From Sciurus carolinensis (taxonomy: Eukaryota; Chordata; Mammalia; Rodentia; Sciuridae): a stretch of 64,000 nt of DNA. Below the pieces are notes generated by a model. It had not been told where the DNA came from, did not search any database, and saw only the letters and a program-made list of their open reading frames with translations. Below are positions 50,492-64,000 of this stretch, piece by piece. How positions within the stretch are numbered: the stretch's first letter is position 1; each line of letters opens with the position of its first letter. The position numbers and the translations under genes are program-made. Where the stretch lies: NCBI RefSeq assembly GCF_902686445.1, contig NC_062220.1, positions 113,756,643 to 113,820,642 of the forward strand, written 5' to 3'.

Positions 50492-53400
50492 ATGTCAAAA
50501 ACAAATATGAGTCAATTGACTGAGAATACAAATCATATCACAATAATAACCCTGAATGTTCAATGGCCTGAATTCATCAATCAAAAGACATAGACTGGCA
50601 GATTGGATTAAAAAGAAAAATCCAACAATATGCTGCCTGCAAGAGACTCACCTCATAGAAAGAGACACCCATAGACTAAAGGTGAAAGGATGGGGAAAAA
50701 CATACCATGCACACGGACACAGCAAAAAAGCTGGAGTATCCATCCTCATCTCAGATAATGTGGACTTCAAACCAAAACTAGTCAGAAGGGATAAAGAAGG
50801 ACATTACATGCTGCTTAAGGGAAGCATAAATCAGCAAGACATAACAATCATAAATATCTATGCCCGAACATTGGCTCATCCACGTACGTCAAACAAATCC
50901 TTCTCAATTACAGAATTCAAATAGACCACAACACAATAATACTAGGCGATTTTAACACACCTCTCTCACCACTGGATAGATCGTCCAAACAAAAATTGAA
51001 TAAAGAAACTATAGATCTCAACAACACAATCAGCAATTTAGACTTAACGGATATATATAGAATATACCATCCAACAAAGAACCAATACACTTTCTTCTCA
51101 GCAGCACATGGATCCTTCTCTAAAATAGACCATATTTTATGCCACAAAGCTACTGTTAGCAAATACAAGAAGATAGAGATACTACCTTGTACTCTATCAG
51201 ATCATAATGGATTGAAATTAGAAATAAATGACAGAATAAAAAACAGAAACTTCTCCAATACCTGGAGACTAAATAATACACTATTATATGATGAATGGAT
51301 AACAGAAGACATCAGGAGGGAAATAAAAAAATTCTTAGAAGTAAACGAGAACAAAGACACATCATATCAAAATCTCTGGGACACTATGAAAGCAGTACTT
51401 AGAGGAAGATTTATTTCATGGGTGCATTCAAAAAAAGAAGTAGAAATCAACAAATAAACGACTTAACAGTACAGCTCAAAGCACTAGAAAAAGAAGAGCA
51501 GACCAATACCAAAAGTAGTAGAAGATAGGAAATAGTTAAAATCAGAGCCAAAATCAACGAAATCGAAACAAAAGAAACAATTGGAAAAATTAACAAAATA
51601 AATAGTTGGTTCTTTGAAAAAATAAATAAAATTGATAAACCCTTAGCCACACTAACAAAGAGAAAGAGGGAGAAAACTCAAATTACTAAAATTCGGAATG
51701 AACAAGGAAACATCACAACAGACACGAGTGAAAAAACATAATTAGAACCTATTTCGAAAATCTATACTCCAACAAAACAAAAAACCTCAAAGACATCAAC
51801 AAATTTCTAGAGACATATGAATTACCTAAACTGAACGAGGAGGACATACACAACTTAAATAAACCAATTTCAAGCAATGAAATAGAAGAGGTCATCAAAA
51901 GCCTACCAACAAAGAAAAGTCCAGGACCAGATGGGTTCTCAGCCGAGTTCTACAAAACCTTTAAAGAAGAGCTCATTCCAATACTTCTCAAACTATTCCA
52001 TGAAATAGAAGAGGAGGGAACCCTCCCAAACTCATTCTATGAAGCCAATATCACCCTGATACCTAAACCAGACAGAGACACATCGAGGAAAGAAAATTTC
52101 AGACCAATATCCTTAATGAATATCGATGCAAAAATTCTCAACAAAATTTTAGCAAATCGCATACAAATATATATTAAAAAGATAGTGCACCACGATCAAG
52201 TGGGTTTTATCCCAGGGATGCAAGGTTGGTTCAACATTCGGAAATCAATAAATGTCATTCACCATATCAACAGACTTAAAGTTAAGAATCACATGATTAT
52301 TTCAATAGATGCAGAAAAAGCATTTGATAAAATACAGCATCCCTTCATGCTCAAAACACTAGAAAAAATTGGGGTAATGGGAACATTCCTAAACATTATA
52401 AAGGCAATCTACGCTAAGCCCATGGCTAATATCATTCTAAATGGTGAAAAACTGAAAGCGTTCCCCCTAAAAACTGGAACAAGGCAGGGATGCCCTCTTT
52501 CACCACTTCTATTCAACATCGTCCTTGAGACTCTAGCCAGAGCAATCAGACAAACCAAAGAAATTAAATGGATACGAATAGGAAAAGAAGAACTCAAACT
52601 ATCCCTGTTCGCTGATGACATGATTATATATTTAGAGGAACCTGGAAATTCCACCAGAAAACTTTTAGAACTCATAAGTGAATTCAGTAAAGTAGCAGGT
52701 TACAAGATCAATGCTCATAAATCCAATGCAATTTTATACATAAGTGATGAATCTTCAGAAAGAGAAATTAGGAAAACTACCCCATTCACAATAGCATCGA
52801 AAAAAATAAAATACTTGGGAATCAATCTCACAAAAGAGGTGAAAGACCTCTACAATGAGAACTACAGAACACTAAAGAAAGAAATTCAAGAAAACCTTAG
52901 AAGATGGAAAGATCTCCCATGTTCCTGGATAGGCAGAATTAATATTGTCAAAATGGCCATACTACCTAAAGTGCTATACAGATTCAATGCAATTCCAATT
53001 AAAATCCCAATGATGTACCTTGCAGAAATAGAGCAAGCAATTATGAAATTCATCTGGAAGAATAAAAAACCTAGAATAGCTAAAGCAATCCTCAGTAGCA
53101 AGAGCGAAGCAGGGGTATTGCAATACCAGATCTTCAACTCTACTACAAAGCAATAGTAACAAAAACGGCATGGTATTGGTACCAAAATAGACAGGTAGAT
53201 CAATGGTACAGAATAGAGGACATGGACACAAACCCAAATAAATACAATTTTCTCATACTAGACAAAGGTTCCAACAATATGCAATGGAGAAAAGATAGCC
53301 TCTTCAACAAATGGTGCTGGGGAAACTGGAAAACCATATGCAATAGAATGAAATTAAACCCCTATCTCTCACCCTACACAAAACTCAACTCAAAATGGAT

Positions 53401-54334
53401 CAAGGACCTCAGAATCAGACCAGAGACCCTGCATCTTATAGAAGAAAAAGTAGGTCCAAATCTTGAACTTGTTGGCTCAGGATCAGATTTCCTTAACAGG
53501 ACTCCCATAGCACAAGAAATAAAAGCAAGAATCAACAACTGGGATAGATTCAAACTTAAAAGCTTTCTCTCAGCAAAGGAAACTATCAGAAATGTGAAGA
53601 GAGAGCCTACAGAGTGGGAGAATATCTTTGCCAACCATACCTCAGATAGAGCGCTAATTTCCAGAAACTATAAAGAACTCAAAAAACTCTACACAAAGAA
53701 TACAAATAATCCAATCAACAAATGGGCTAAGGAAATGAACAGACACTTCACAGAAGAAGATGTACAAGTAATCAACAGATATATGAAAAAATGTTCAACA
53801 TCCCTAGTAATAAGGGAAATGCAAATCAAAACTACCCTAAGATTTCATCTCACCCCAATTAGAATGGCGATTATCAAGAATACAAGCAACAGTAGGTGTT
53901 GGCGAGGATGTGGTGAAAAAGGAACACTCATACATTGCTGGTGGGGTTGCAAATTAGTGCAGCCACTCTGGAAAGCAGTGTGGAGATTCCTCAGAAAGCT
54001 TGGAATGGAAACACCATTTGACCCAGCTCTCCCACTCCTTGGCCTATACCCAAAGGACTTAAAATCAGCATACTACAGAGATACAGCCACATCAATGTTC
54101 ATTGCTGCTCAATTCACCATAGCCAGATTGTGGAACCAACCTAGATGCCCTTCAGTTGATGAATGGATAAAGAAACTGTGGCATATTTATACAATGGAAT
54201 ATTACTCCGCAATGAAGAATGATAAAATTATGGCATTTGTAGGCAAATGGTCGAAATTGGAGAATATCATGCTAAGTGAGATAAGCCAATCTCAAAAAAC
54301 TAAAGGACAAATGATCTCGCTGATAAGCGGATGA
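50492..54334 (+). pseudogene. L1 ORF2 (endonuclease-reverse transcriptase), broken
   Basis: Domains occur in order: apurinic-type endonuclease (CCLQETHLIERDTH near 50635; [10 protein letters not shown] near 51198), reverse transcriptase with the catalytic FADD at 52608-52619, and a C-terminal Cys/His knuckle ([18 protein letters not shown] near 53900). Lesions: one extra base near 50559, one lost near 50862 (which restores the frame), a shift near 51455, TAG near 51526, a small deletion near 51735, and one base lost near 53115. The last piece runs open to TGA at 54332. Non-functional as it stands. Confidence 0.9.
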
Positions 54335-54512
54335 GGACATATAATGGGGGGTGGGAGGGGCTAGCATTAGGTTTAGGGTTAGGTTTAGAGTTAGGCTAAG
54401 GAGAGCGGCAAGAATGAAGGAAAGAAGGACTGTGTAGAGGGAAAAGAGGGGTGGGAGGGGTGGAAGGGGTGGGGGGAGGGGAAAAATAAAACATCATTAC
54501 CCTATGTAAATG
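54335..54512 (+). other. L1 3' UTR with telomere-like and G-rich tracts
   Basis: At 54367-54398 the motif ttaggtttagggttaggttt is followed by variants of the same unit. Polypurine G-runs (54446-54480) follow, then aaaaataaaa. Confidence 0.85.
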
Positions 54513-54543
54513 TAAAAAAAAAAAAAAAAAAAGATGACTCCAG

Positions 54544-56219
54544 ACTCCAGAGTACCTGGCACTCAGGAATGGATCTGAGGCAACAAAGCTGAGCAGTGGA
54601 CACCCTTCCCCTGCTGCTGGCTGTTTTGCATTCTGCTGTAGTTTCCTTTCTTTGCAGTTGCTAGACATAACCCCTACCACCCCCCTTGCTGGTCCTGCAG
54701 TTACAGATGAGGATTTTGACTATGATGGACTCATATGTGTAATGGCCTGTTGAGTTGTTTTAGTGACACCCATTGCTTGCTGCACACCTCATTGGCTTGC
54801 TTACCAATACCAACAAGATGTGGTTTCTTTCATAACCAAACTGGACCACATATGGCTTTCCTGAGACTTATAGAGCATGTGTTGTTTGTTATATGAACCT
54901 AACCTCCCTTGTTTTCTCATATTAAGAAATACAAATCTACTTTGTTCTAGTGGAGCTATATTGGTCACACATAAGCAATTTTGGTTCTGTTTGGTGAGTA
55001 AATTCAAGGTTTTCATGACTTCATTTGAGCTTCATTTCATATCAGTGATAAGAGCCATTTTACTATTTCTAAACATTTCCTTCTTCTTTCACTGTGTTTT
55101 ACTAAAGTCTCTCCCACCTCCCCTGGTTCTTAAGAGAACAAAAAAATCTGCCTTGATCCTTATGTTTATGGATTCCTTCCTTCTTTGAAAGCAAGGGCTA
55201 ACAGATGGTGGGCACAATGCAATGTTCTAGTGAAGACTGTAGATCTTGGGCTTTAGGCATGTGCAGGGTTGAAATGGGCAAGACTGAGTGGACAAGGTGT
55301 GGAACAAGTGGACTTCTGCCCCTGTTCAACCAGAGAAGATCCACGTAGCCCCATTTTATATTTTGAGTTACAATATAAGATCATGTTTATAAAAGGGAAA
55401 AGAAAGTTCTTGCTTACCTTAAAAAAAATATTTAAAAAAGAGCTTAAAAGCGATTGCTAGACAGAGGTCATAAAGATAGGGCTAAGGCTTTCTTTTCAGT
55501 TTCTGGACCTAAACCCATCAGCCCACAGAGAAAAAAAAAAAAAAGAAAGAAAGAAAGAAATTAACTGTTTTACTAAGTGCTGAGCGAGAATCGCAATCGC
55601 TCTGTTAAACACACACACACACCCACACACATACTCTTCCACAAAATAGTAAAAAACTGGTCATTCCACTCAGGGAAATCTACGTTTAAAATTTGGAGCA
55701 ACTATGGTGAGTGGGTTGCTCATTTATAAAGTAAATGGTAAAATTTTTGTGTCCGAACCAGGCTTTCTCATCTTTAAGGTGGAGCCAAATGGCTCATAAA
55801 TATATTTCTCTCTCCTTTTAGAACCATTTCCAGAAAGTATAAAAGGTATTCCCATGTAATAGAGTGACAGGGGACTCTTCACTTTTGTGTAGCCATGGAT
55901 CTCTAAAAAATATACTATGGATGCATCAGCCCTTCCTCTAAGCCATTATGTGGACAAAACTGATGACACTCTGCAAACACTAAAGCATTCACCACCAAGA
56001 CATGATTAGGGAAAGGATACCATGGGGTATGGTGGAAAGACCAGGGGCATTAAGGCCAGGCAGATACAAATTGGAGAAGTGGCTCAGCAAAAACAAACAA
56101 ACAAAACTAATGACATATGCCCTTGGAACCTGTCTCTTCATCAGTAAGACAAGAATCATGATAGCCATTTTGCATTGCTCTTCTGTTAGAAACAATTCAG
56201 AGAGACAATGACCTAAGAT
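54544..56219. other. Downstream flank, unassigned
   Basis: Contains an (A)n(GAAA)n tract at about 55531-55559 and an AC-rich microsatellite at 55609-55634. No exon or gene family recognised. Confidence 0.45.
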
Positions 56220-56744
56220 TTAATACATCATAGATATCAGCCATTCAGCCCAGAGTGTGGTGTGGTTCATGGGCCTCATGATGGTTTGTTTGACCAGTGG
56301 CATAGTCATTGTGGTTTGCCATACCTGTGAGCCCTCAGCAACTGTCATTCTTGTGACAGTTGTACTTACCATCCTGCAGAACAGCAGTGCCTTTGGGGAC
56401 TTAGCCCAGGGTCTTGCACATGTTTGAATGGAGGAAATTGAGCTCATCCACAAGTATTGATTTAATGTGTTTCTTTAAACCCAACCTCCAGTTCTCATTG
56501 AATTGGTTAGACTTGTGACACCATCAAACAGGGGAAGGACATTGAACTCCTAATGGCAAATGAGACTCAACAAACTGACTTTTCAAAAATCTTAAATAAC
56601 GTAACATCCAAGTGGGCCCTCTGGGTCAACATGACTGTTGTGAGGTTAGCTCCATTTTCTACTCATACCCCTGGTACCTAAAGCTCCCACCTGCAGTGAG
56701 TGGAGGCTACAAATATGAAGCAAAAATCTTCGCATTGAAACAGT

Positions 56745-57364
<620 letters not shown>

Positions 57365-57733
57365 TCATTCCTCTCTTGATTTGGCTCATTCATCCATCCA
57401 TTCTCTCCCTCCCTTTTTCGAGACCTACCTCATCATTTTATTATTCAGTTAAAGCTGGTTCTGCAGGGAGTCTCAGAGTCCATGTTTACCTTTTAGAGAT
57501 AAGGGACACTAGGTCTAGAGGGAACATGAACTGCTCAGACTCAGGCCTTCTGACTCCCAATCCAGGACCTATCCAATCCCTCAGACTGATAAACTGATTT
57601 AAGGGCAAGACCCTCAAGGAACCACTTGACAAGGGCACAAATGTAACTTTTCTGGCTGGGAGAACATGGTTTCTGCCTGCTAAAACTCCTTAGTTTCCTA
57701 GAGGAGTCTGTCTTTTTACTCTTCAGGCAACCA

Positions 57734-58090
57734 CTACCCCATCCATGCAAAGCATCTTCCCTGAAAGTTCGTCCCCACGCTCAAAGGACTGAAGGGATAC
57801 TGCCAGGAAGGCCCAGGTTCTCCATTTGAGGATCCATACCGTTGATACTTGTTACCAGGCCCATGGCTTGGCAAAGAATCCACTGCCCCACTAATCTGTT
57901 CACCAATGGGAGTCTTTGGAAGGCCCAAGCCCCACTGTTGCCTAAAGATGATGTCACCTGGGTTCTGAGCAGTGGGAATTCCAGGGCTGGTGCTTGTGGA
58001 GTGGCTCTGAGTTGATGGAAGGAAGGGACTCCATCTGTGGCATCTCAGAGCATAGTTCTCTTCCATCAAATACTGGTCCATCCCAGAATT
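57734..58090 (-). other. Unidentified 115-codon open frame
   Basis: Open from an ATG at 58081 to 57734. The product is rich in Ser, Pro and Gly (for example PSWQYPFSPLSVGTNFQGRC) with no domain I recognise. It could be an eroded coding fragment, as it sits 440 nt upstream of the TEX38-like copy in the same direction, or chance. Confidence 0.2.
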
Positions 58091-58519
58091 GTGTTGCCAA
58101 GTTCTTATGGTGAAGTGAAAACAGTCACCAGAATTGGGCCCTCACACACTTATATTGTTGGTTGTTAGGAAGCCATTTCGGGATATATTTTCCAGTGGGG
58201 AGTTGGGCAGTAAGCACAGTGAACAGTGGGCAGACCTGCCCTCAAGAAGTTTGTGACCAAGCTGTCAGGGAAAAAAAACAAAACAAAAAAAAAAAAAACT
58301 GTTCAGGGGAACCAATACCTGCTTCTTTGACTCCTACAGTCTCTCTTTTGCTTCTTCAACAAGGGTTGGTAAAGTGTTTTCTCAGCATCATCAGGCCCTG
58401 TGGGAGCTCTCCCCTATGAGGTCGTGCATCTCCTTCTAACTTCATCTCCCTCCCCATCCTTCATATACCTTTCCCTTCTTGGTATGCTGGATTCCCCAAA
58501 GACCCTGTTTATTCACCTC

Positions 58520-59050
58520 TGGAGTCTAGATCATGCTTTTCTTCCCTCAGTAATGCCTCTCCCACATTTCCACCACTGAACACCTCCTTATCTTCCCAGG
58601 TGGTCAGCTGTCCCTACTCTGAGGCAAAGAGTGCATTTAGTTGATTTCCCAGAACCACATTATCTCCAGTTAGAAGAGACTTGGAGAGTTGTCTAATCCA
58701 ACTCCTTTCAGATGCTTGAGTACTGAGTGCACAACTTCCCTACTCAGTAACTAGTCCCCCAAAGTTCTTTTGACACAGGGACTTGCTTACCACCTCCTGA
58801 GGCAGCTTGCTTCATTTATCACCATCTCAGATTGAAATTCATTTCCTAATCAAGGCTAACTCAGCCTCCCAGTAGGTTGTACCACTGGTCCTGACTTGGC
58901 TCCTTGGCACTATTCAGTTACTCCCACCTGTATCAGTAGCCAGAATGATCCTTTTAAGAATAGATGGTGTTACTCTGTTCAAACATACGGTGACTCCCCC
59001 CCCCCCTCAGATTGCTTCCTGCAAACTGCAGGGGGACCCTGGAAATGTCT
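58520..59050 (+). repeat. Old LINE fragments (L3/CR1-like, then L2)
   Basis: The part near 58670-58740 (gagagttgtctaatccaact) resembles an L3/CR1-type repeat. The part from 58943 (gatccttttaagaatagatg, then ttactctgttcaaacatacg) resembles the L2 3' end. Confidence 0.4.
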
Positions 59051-60109
59051 TAGTCTCTCACCCTGGGGACCAGGTGTGCTCTCCTTTACAGTGACTGATG
59101 AATTTCTATTGGTCGGTTTAGGACCTGTGAAGAAGGCAAGAGAAGAAATACTCAGGTGGCTGCTGTTGCAGTGGTTGCCATTGATCCAGAGGTTTGCCAG
59201 TGGACCTCAGATTCCTGCAGGCTTCCTGGGCCAGGGTGTGACCACAATGAATATCAGGAAGGGGAGCTATGCCTATTCCCTGTTGTTCACTTCTGTTCAG
59301 CATACCCACATTCAGCTCATCAAAGTTTAGGAGCTGTGGTTTTCATTTATGGTCATCAGAAAAAGAAAGACAGGAATTACAACACCCAACTTTTCAGATC
59401 CGAGAATGTTTGACATCCCAGGGTGTCATGAGGAATCAGACTTGTGCTCAGAAGTAGCCCAGCAAAGTAAAAGCAAAGTACTTCTGCAGAAGGGGGTGCT
59501 ACCAAATAAGGTCTGCAGTGCAATCATACCTGGGTGGGCAGTCCACCTGCTTTTATCTCTAATGCAGCTCTGACATTTGGCTAATTGAGATATTTAAAGA
59601 AATATACCTTCAGTTGTTCCTCCCTCACACTGCTCTGTTGTGGAATGAAAGCATTCTTGTGCTGCATGCATTCTGACACGTATTTAGCTCTTACTTAGCT
59701 AAGTTACTCTGTCTTAACAGAGAGGTTTCTATCTGTTGGTCAGACTGACCCCTTCCCCCACCTGTTTGTCAAGGGGATGTTCAGGTGATGGATTTTGGAT
59801 CTGCCACATCCATGGGCTCTGGAGCTATTGTGCAACTTTCTATTCTGCTATTCCCCCTCTGGCTGCCTTTCTTACATCTCAATGTAACACTTAAGGCTAA
59901 ATACTGTAATCTGAAAATAGACCACTGGACTTTCTATTTCTCACAAGAAGAAACTGAGAAAAGATTTGAACAACTTGATCCTTAATAAGAGCGAACATTG
60001 GAAGAGCCTGCAGGAAGAGAATCATGGGAAAGCCTGTGGCCAAGACAGAAGCTGAGCCTGGTGGGCTGGGATGAGTTACAGCTGTGATCATGGGATGTAG
60101 GTGCATACA

Positions 60110-60250
60110 CACAGAGACATAACTGAACTTAAGGACACTGATTCCACTGGAGAGATGAGGAAACTGAGGCACAGGAAAGAACATGTGTGTCCAAGGCTGC
60201 CAACCAGTTGACAAAGCCAGGACTGATGTTGGATCTGCTATTCTTCCCAC
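60110..60250 (+). repeat. MIR SINE
   Basis: Clear MIR core agatgaggaaactgaggcac, then aaggctgccaaccagttgac and a aagccaggactgatgttgg block. Confidence 0.75.
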
Positions 60251-63200
60251 TGTACTTGAAATTCTTGTGTCCACAGCATCATATCAAAAGAAATGGAAGC
60301 AGTGATGCTGGTGTTGCTGGGGAAGTAGTTGAATCTCTTAATAATGTAAAAGCAGACAAGTGACTGCAAATGACTGATGATTGTGCACTCAGGGGGAAGG
60401 CAAAGCCACAAAGAGGGAACTGAGGGCTCACTGGATGCTTCTGTTGGTGTCCAGGAGTCAAACTGATCTGGATTCTCTGTCTTGATGTCAATTGTTAATC
60501 TACCCTTTTCCTACTCTTTCAATATGCACCTTCAATACACCTCTTTAATATGCTCCCTTCATTTAAAAAACATGGTAATGTTTGTGTGGGTAAAATTCTA
60601 AATAAGATTTTAATCCATTTTAAGTCAATGAAATGAGATTATCATAATCTTTAATTCTATTAATTACTTAAGTAAACTTCAAAGCATCAATTAAAACAAC
60701 AAGGAAATGTGACAAATTTAATCATGTTTAGTCACAATGAAATCCTAATACCTCCTGGGCAACCTCCTCACCCAGATGCACAATGAGGAACACATGAAAT
60801 GAAGAAGCACAATAATAGCAGAGAAAATGTCAGAGGACAACAAGGACCCAGGTGCAGGCAGCTCCAGAATATCCCAAGTCCTGAGCAGGCCCCACTGTGA
60901 GAGTTCCACAGCCATCCTCAGCTTCAGGGGGAATGTCCATGCCCTAATTTATGACTCTGACAAGTGAGGGAGACTACTGCCTTTCATGCATCCATTGGAA
61001 CAATGGATATGTAGCATCCATGCCCCAGGCTTACTGTCTAGATAGAACTCACTTTTCTGGCTGTGCTGAGGTAATCGGAGCCTTGTAATACCTCACCAGG
61101 TGTTTCCTCCTTCAGATGTGAGTCATGTCATGATTCAGAAGCTCTACCATTGCCTGCAAAATGACCCGCTATATTCTGGAAACAGTAGTTCCCTGACCTG
61201 TCTTGTCACTGGGGTGAGTCTACTGCCTTCAGCAATCTTCACTCCCTAAGTGATGCCTTTTGCAAAGGGGAACAGCTGACTTGCATGCAGCACCAGTGTG
61301 TCTCATCTGAGAATCATGGAGGGGTTACTCAGAACCATGACTGCCAGCCAGACCCATGCCACCACACTCACATAACCTAGTAGAACCTTTAAAAGGTCGA
61401 GCACTGTTATTTCCAACTTTACCTATCACAAGCCAGGATAGAGAGAAAGGGGACCACAGGATGGGTCCCCAGGAAAGGACTGAGCCCTGGGGGAGTTCCA
61501 GGCTCACTGCAACAGTGAGATACCTGTGCCTCACACGTGAAATGTAGAGCAGTAAACTCAAGGGAGAGCAGAGCTATGTTCACCAGGGCTGGGGAGTTGC
61601 GGGAGAGTGGATCAAAGGAGCAGCCCAACTACACCAGAGGAGCCGGATGGTGATCCATTGCAAGAGGGGTGACTTCCAGATAAAAATGCATCCTACACTT
61701 CAAAACTTCCAATGAGTAGAATTTAGCTTTTTCACCACAAAACAGCAAGTATGTGAAACATAGATGTGTTGATCACTCTAGTTTAACAATTTCACGTTGT
61801 AAACATGAATGAAAATATTGCACCCATCCATATATGCAATTATTATGTAATTGAAATGAATTTTAAAAAATAAATTAGTTGAACAAAGAGATTCCAAAAG
61901 AATAGCTTAAATTTAATGAAACCAGAAAAAAAAATAGTAAAGAGAAGTGCCAATGAAGAAAAGTTTTTTTAAACAATCAGAGAGAAGTTGCCTGTGTTGA
62001 AGACATGGTGGGCACCGCATAGTGCCTGCTATGTGCTGGGGTTCTCCCACCTGAGTGCACTGTGGGATGCTGGCTACCCAGTGGCTCTGGCCACAGGGCC
62101 ATTAGTATTCCAGCTTTGAGTCAGAGAATTGAGGCTGCAGGGGAGAAGTCACATTAGAGGCTCCCAGAGTGAGCCTGGCCTTGGGGCTTGAGCCCACATC
62201 CCTGCCTGGCACAGAGGAGCTGAGAGCCTGTGGCTGCTCTGACCTGAGCTGGGTCAAGGCTCAACACAGCAGAGTGAAAGTGTGTGACAGACACTGGAGG
62301 ACCAGTCTTGGTCCAGTCCTGTTTTCTAATCCCAATAGCCACCCAATCTTGTTTTCTAATCTTACTCTCCAATCACAGGGTCCTCGGAGAAGTGGTCAAT
62401 TATAGGGCTGGAGCAGACAGCATGAGATGGATCTGAGCATTGCATCATGCCAGAAAGTCAGGGAACATCCAACCAAGAAAGTTCAGAGCACATGGACAAG
62501 CAGGAGCAATTGGAAGGATGGAATGGAGGATGCTATGGATTTATAACCCAGGTGCAGAAATACATGATTCCAATGAATAAATGAGGGAGAGGAGGCAAAC
62601 TTTACTTGGAAAGGATTTTCAATATATGCAGATACTCCTTCCAAGAAGGGGAGGGCTTGACTGAGACTGGCAGCCACAGAAGAGGTAGGGACAAGAACAG
62701 GACACTGCCTTAGCAAGCCATGAAGGTTGACAGCACCAGGCACCTCTGACACAATGAAAGAATATTCCACACTTTTGTACTGGAGGACATTCCACAGAAC
62801 ACCCAGCCTATTCGTCAAGGTTATGAAACACAGGGAGAAATGGGGGTCACAGACTACAGAAGGGAGGACTGGTGACAACCAAATGCAGCTGGAGCCATTG
62901 GTGGGACTCTGGGACAGGAAGCAGCACTCATGGTAATCAGTAGCATCTGAGTTTCATCTGGTTCTGAATAATAGCAACAAGCCAATATCAATTCTCAGCT
63001 GTGCAAAGCCCTGGGGAAGTGAGAGGTGACAGAAAGGAGCATGTCCTGAGGGTTGTGCAGGTTCTCTGTCTTGTCTTCACAGTCTCAGGAGAGCTCAGAT
63101 TATTCAAAACAAAAGACTCTTTTGTTTAGGAAATATAAGTATATACTAAGGAGATGGAAGAGAGTCAGAGGTCATGGGGTCAGGGAAGCATTTCTGACTG

Positions 63201-64000
63201 ATGGAACACGGGTCATGAGGCACACGTGTCCTTGCACCTGCCAACCTGGTCCTGTGGCTTGGGTAGGTTGAATGTGTTCCCAAAGGCTCAGCATTGGAAG
63301 CTTGTTCCATTGAGTCAGTGTTGGGGTACTGAAGAGTTGAGTTTTAGTGGGGACACTGAGGTCACTGTGCTGTGGTCTCAAAGGGATCAGCACAGTTCTT
63401 GTGGAATCCCAGTGAGTTCTCTTGAATGCAAGCTCTTAGTAATGAGTCCCTTTTTGAGCTCTGGTTCCTTCTTGTGGTATGAGCTCCCCTCACATGCATT
63501 TCTGCTGTTGTGATGCTATCCTCCCCAGAGCCAGGCTGAGCTGCCATCAGCCCCATGTCTGGAACCTTCAAAATGAACCTAAGTGAGTCCTCTCTTCTCT
63601 ATAAGTCACCAAGCCTCAGGCATTGCATTACAGAAAAAGAAAACAACTACTCCATAGAATGAAACACACCAAGAGTGAACCCCTAGTATGTAGAGTGACC
63701 TGTGGGTGACTGTGTCATGTTAGTGCAGGCCCACATATGTGCACCATCCTGTGAGGATATAAATTTGGGGAAAAGGCTCTGCATGGATGGGTGCAGTGGT
63801 ATATGAAAGAGAATGTGTTCTTTCCTCTCAATTTTGCTGTAGACATAAAACTCTTCTTTAAAGTCTAATTTTATAAGATGTGGTTTAAGATATTCAACCT
63901 TTATTCAAATCTTTCCTGAAAGCCACATTGCTGAACAAAAATAATTACTATACCTGGAAGATAAGTGAATGCTGGTTAACAAAATAAAACTCAAATACCA
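60251..64000. other. Downstream intergenic or intron, little recognised
   Basis: No convincing exon. A MIR-like stretch occurs near 61990-62330 (a tgctatgtgctggggttctc block and gagaattgaggctgcagggg). Frames of 60-130 codons have no family resemblance. Confidence 0.4.

Larger units (their letters stand above)
48895..54530 (+). mobile_element. L1 retrotransposon, near full length, inactive
   Basis: Flanked by exact 13-bp repeats aagatgactccag at 48882-48894 and 54531-54543, with an A tail at about 54513-54530 after AATAAA. The order is a short 5' part (48895-49413, containing ccaagatggcgg, the L1 5'-end hallmark), ORF1 (from 49414), ORF2 (from 50492) and a 3' UTR from 54335. Several frameshifts and a nonsense codon break both ORFs, so it cannot move itself. 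The clean tail and exact repeats suggest a fairly recent insertion. It lies downstream of the last recognised HORMAD2 exon. Confidence 0.95.

Noticed and set aside
58896..59330. 144-codon plus-strand frame as a gene.
   Set aside because: Its first part overlaps an L2 fragment and a C homopolymer run; no family resemblance.
63081..63130. Possible last HORMAD2 exon: acceptor cttgtcttcacag followed by codons SQESSDYSKQK, loosely like the family's serine-rich C-terminus.
   Set aside because: Only a short low-complexity resemblance; the following codons do not match the basic family ending and the stop context differs.

Overview
The window reads as nuclear DNA of a squirrel-family rodent (Sciuridae). 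About ten SINEs are B1 + ID chimeras of the MEN (B1-dID) type and several more are simple ID elements. Both are hallmarks of squirrels. L2, MIR, MER5A and MaLR remnants are shared with all placental mammals. The species cannot be named from the sequence alone.

Layout. Positions 1-5080 are intergenic, with MaLR and other repeats. A CpG island at about 5085-6325 looks like a bidirectional promoter. From 7407 to 46939 the + strand carries seven recognisable exons of HORMAD2, a meiotic HORMA-domain gene. Their splice phases match the gene: 7407-7495, 22102-22235, 24065-24128, 24660-24733 (3' edge uncertain), 43806-43869, 46367-46518 and 46686-46939. The gene appears broken: an 8-nt deletion and a GT-to-TT change at the ancestral donor in the second exon found, an eroded 3' end in the fourth, and an in-frame TAG in the seventh. 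The introns survive, so this is not a retrocopy. It looks like loss of the gene in place, or possibly a heavily altered duplicate.

The introns hold three processed retrocopies with target-site duplications: H1-0 (+, 9953-12327), RALBP1 (-, 30464-33135) and PUM2 (-, 33869-38688). The PUM2 copy still has a 362-codon open frame spanning the complete Pumilio RNA-binding domain. An L1 with both ORFs, but several frameshifts, sits at 48895-54530 between 13-bp target-site duplications. A 5'-truncated L1 (12885-14935) and an older antisense L1 (18905-19905) are also present. A degraded copy of testis gene TEX38 lies at 56745-57297 (-). No convincing last exon of HORMAD2 was found, and the final 10 kb is otherwise ancient repeats and unassigned sequence.

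No gene here is clearly intact. Gene identities come from recognising protein families by eye, not from database searches.
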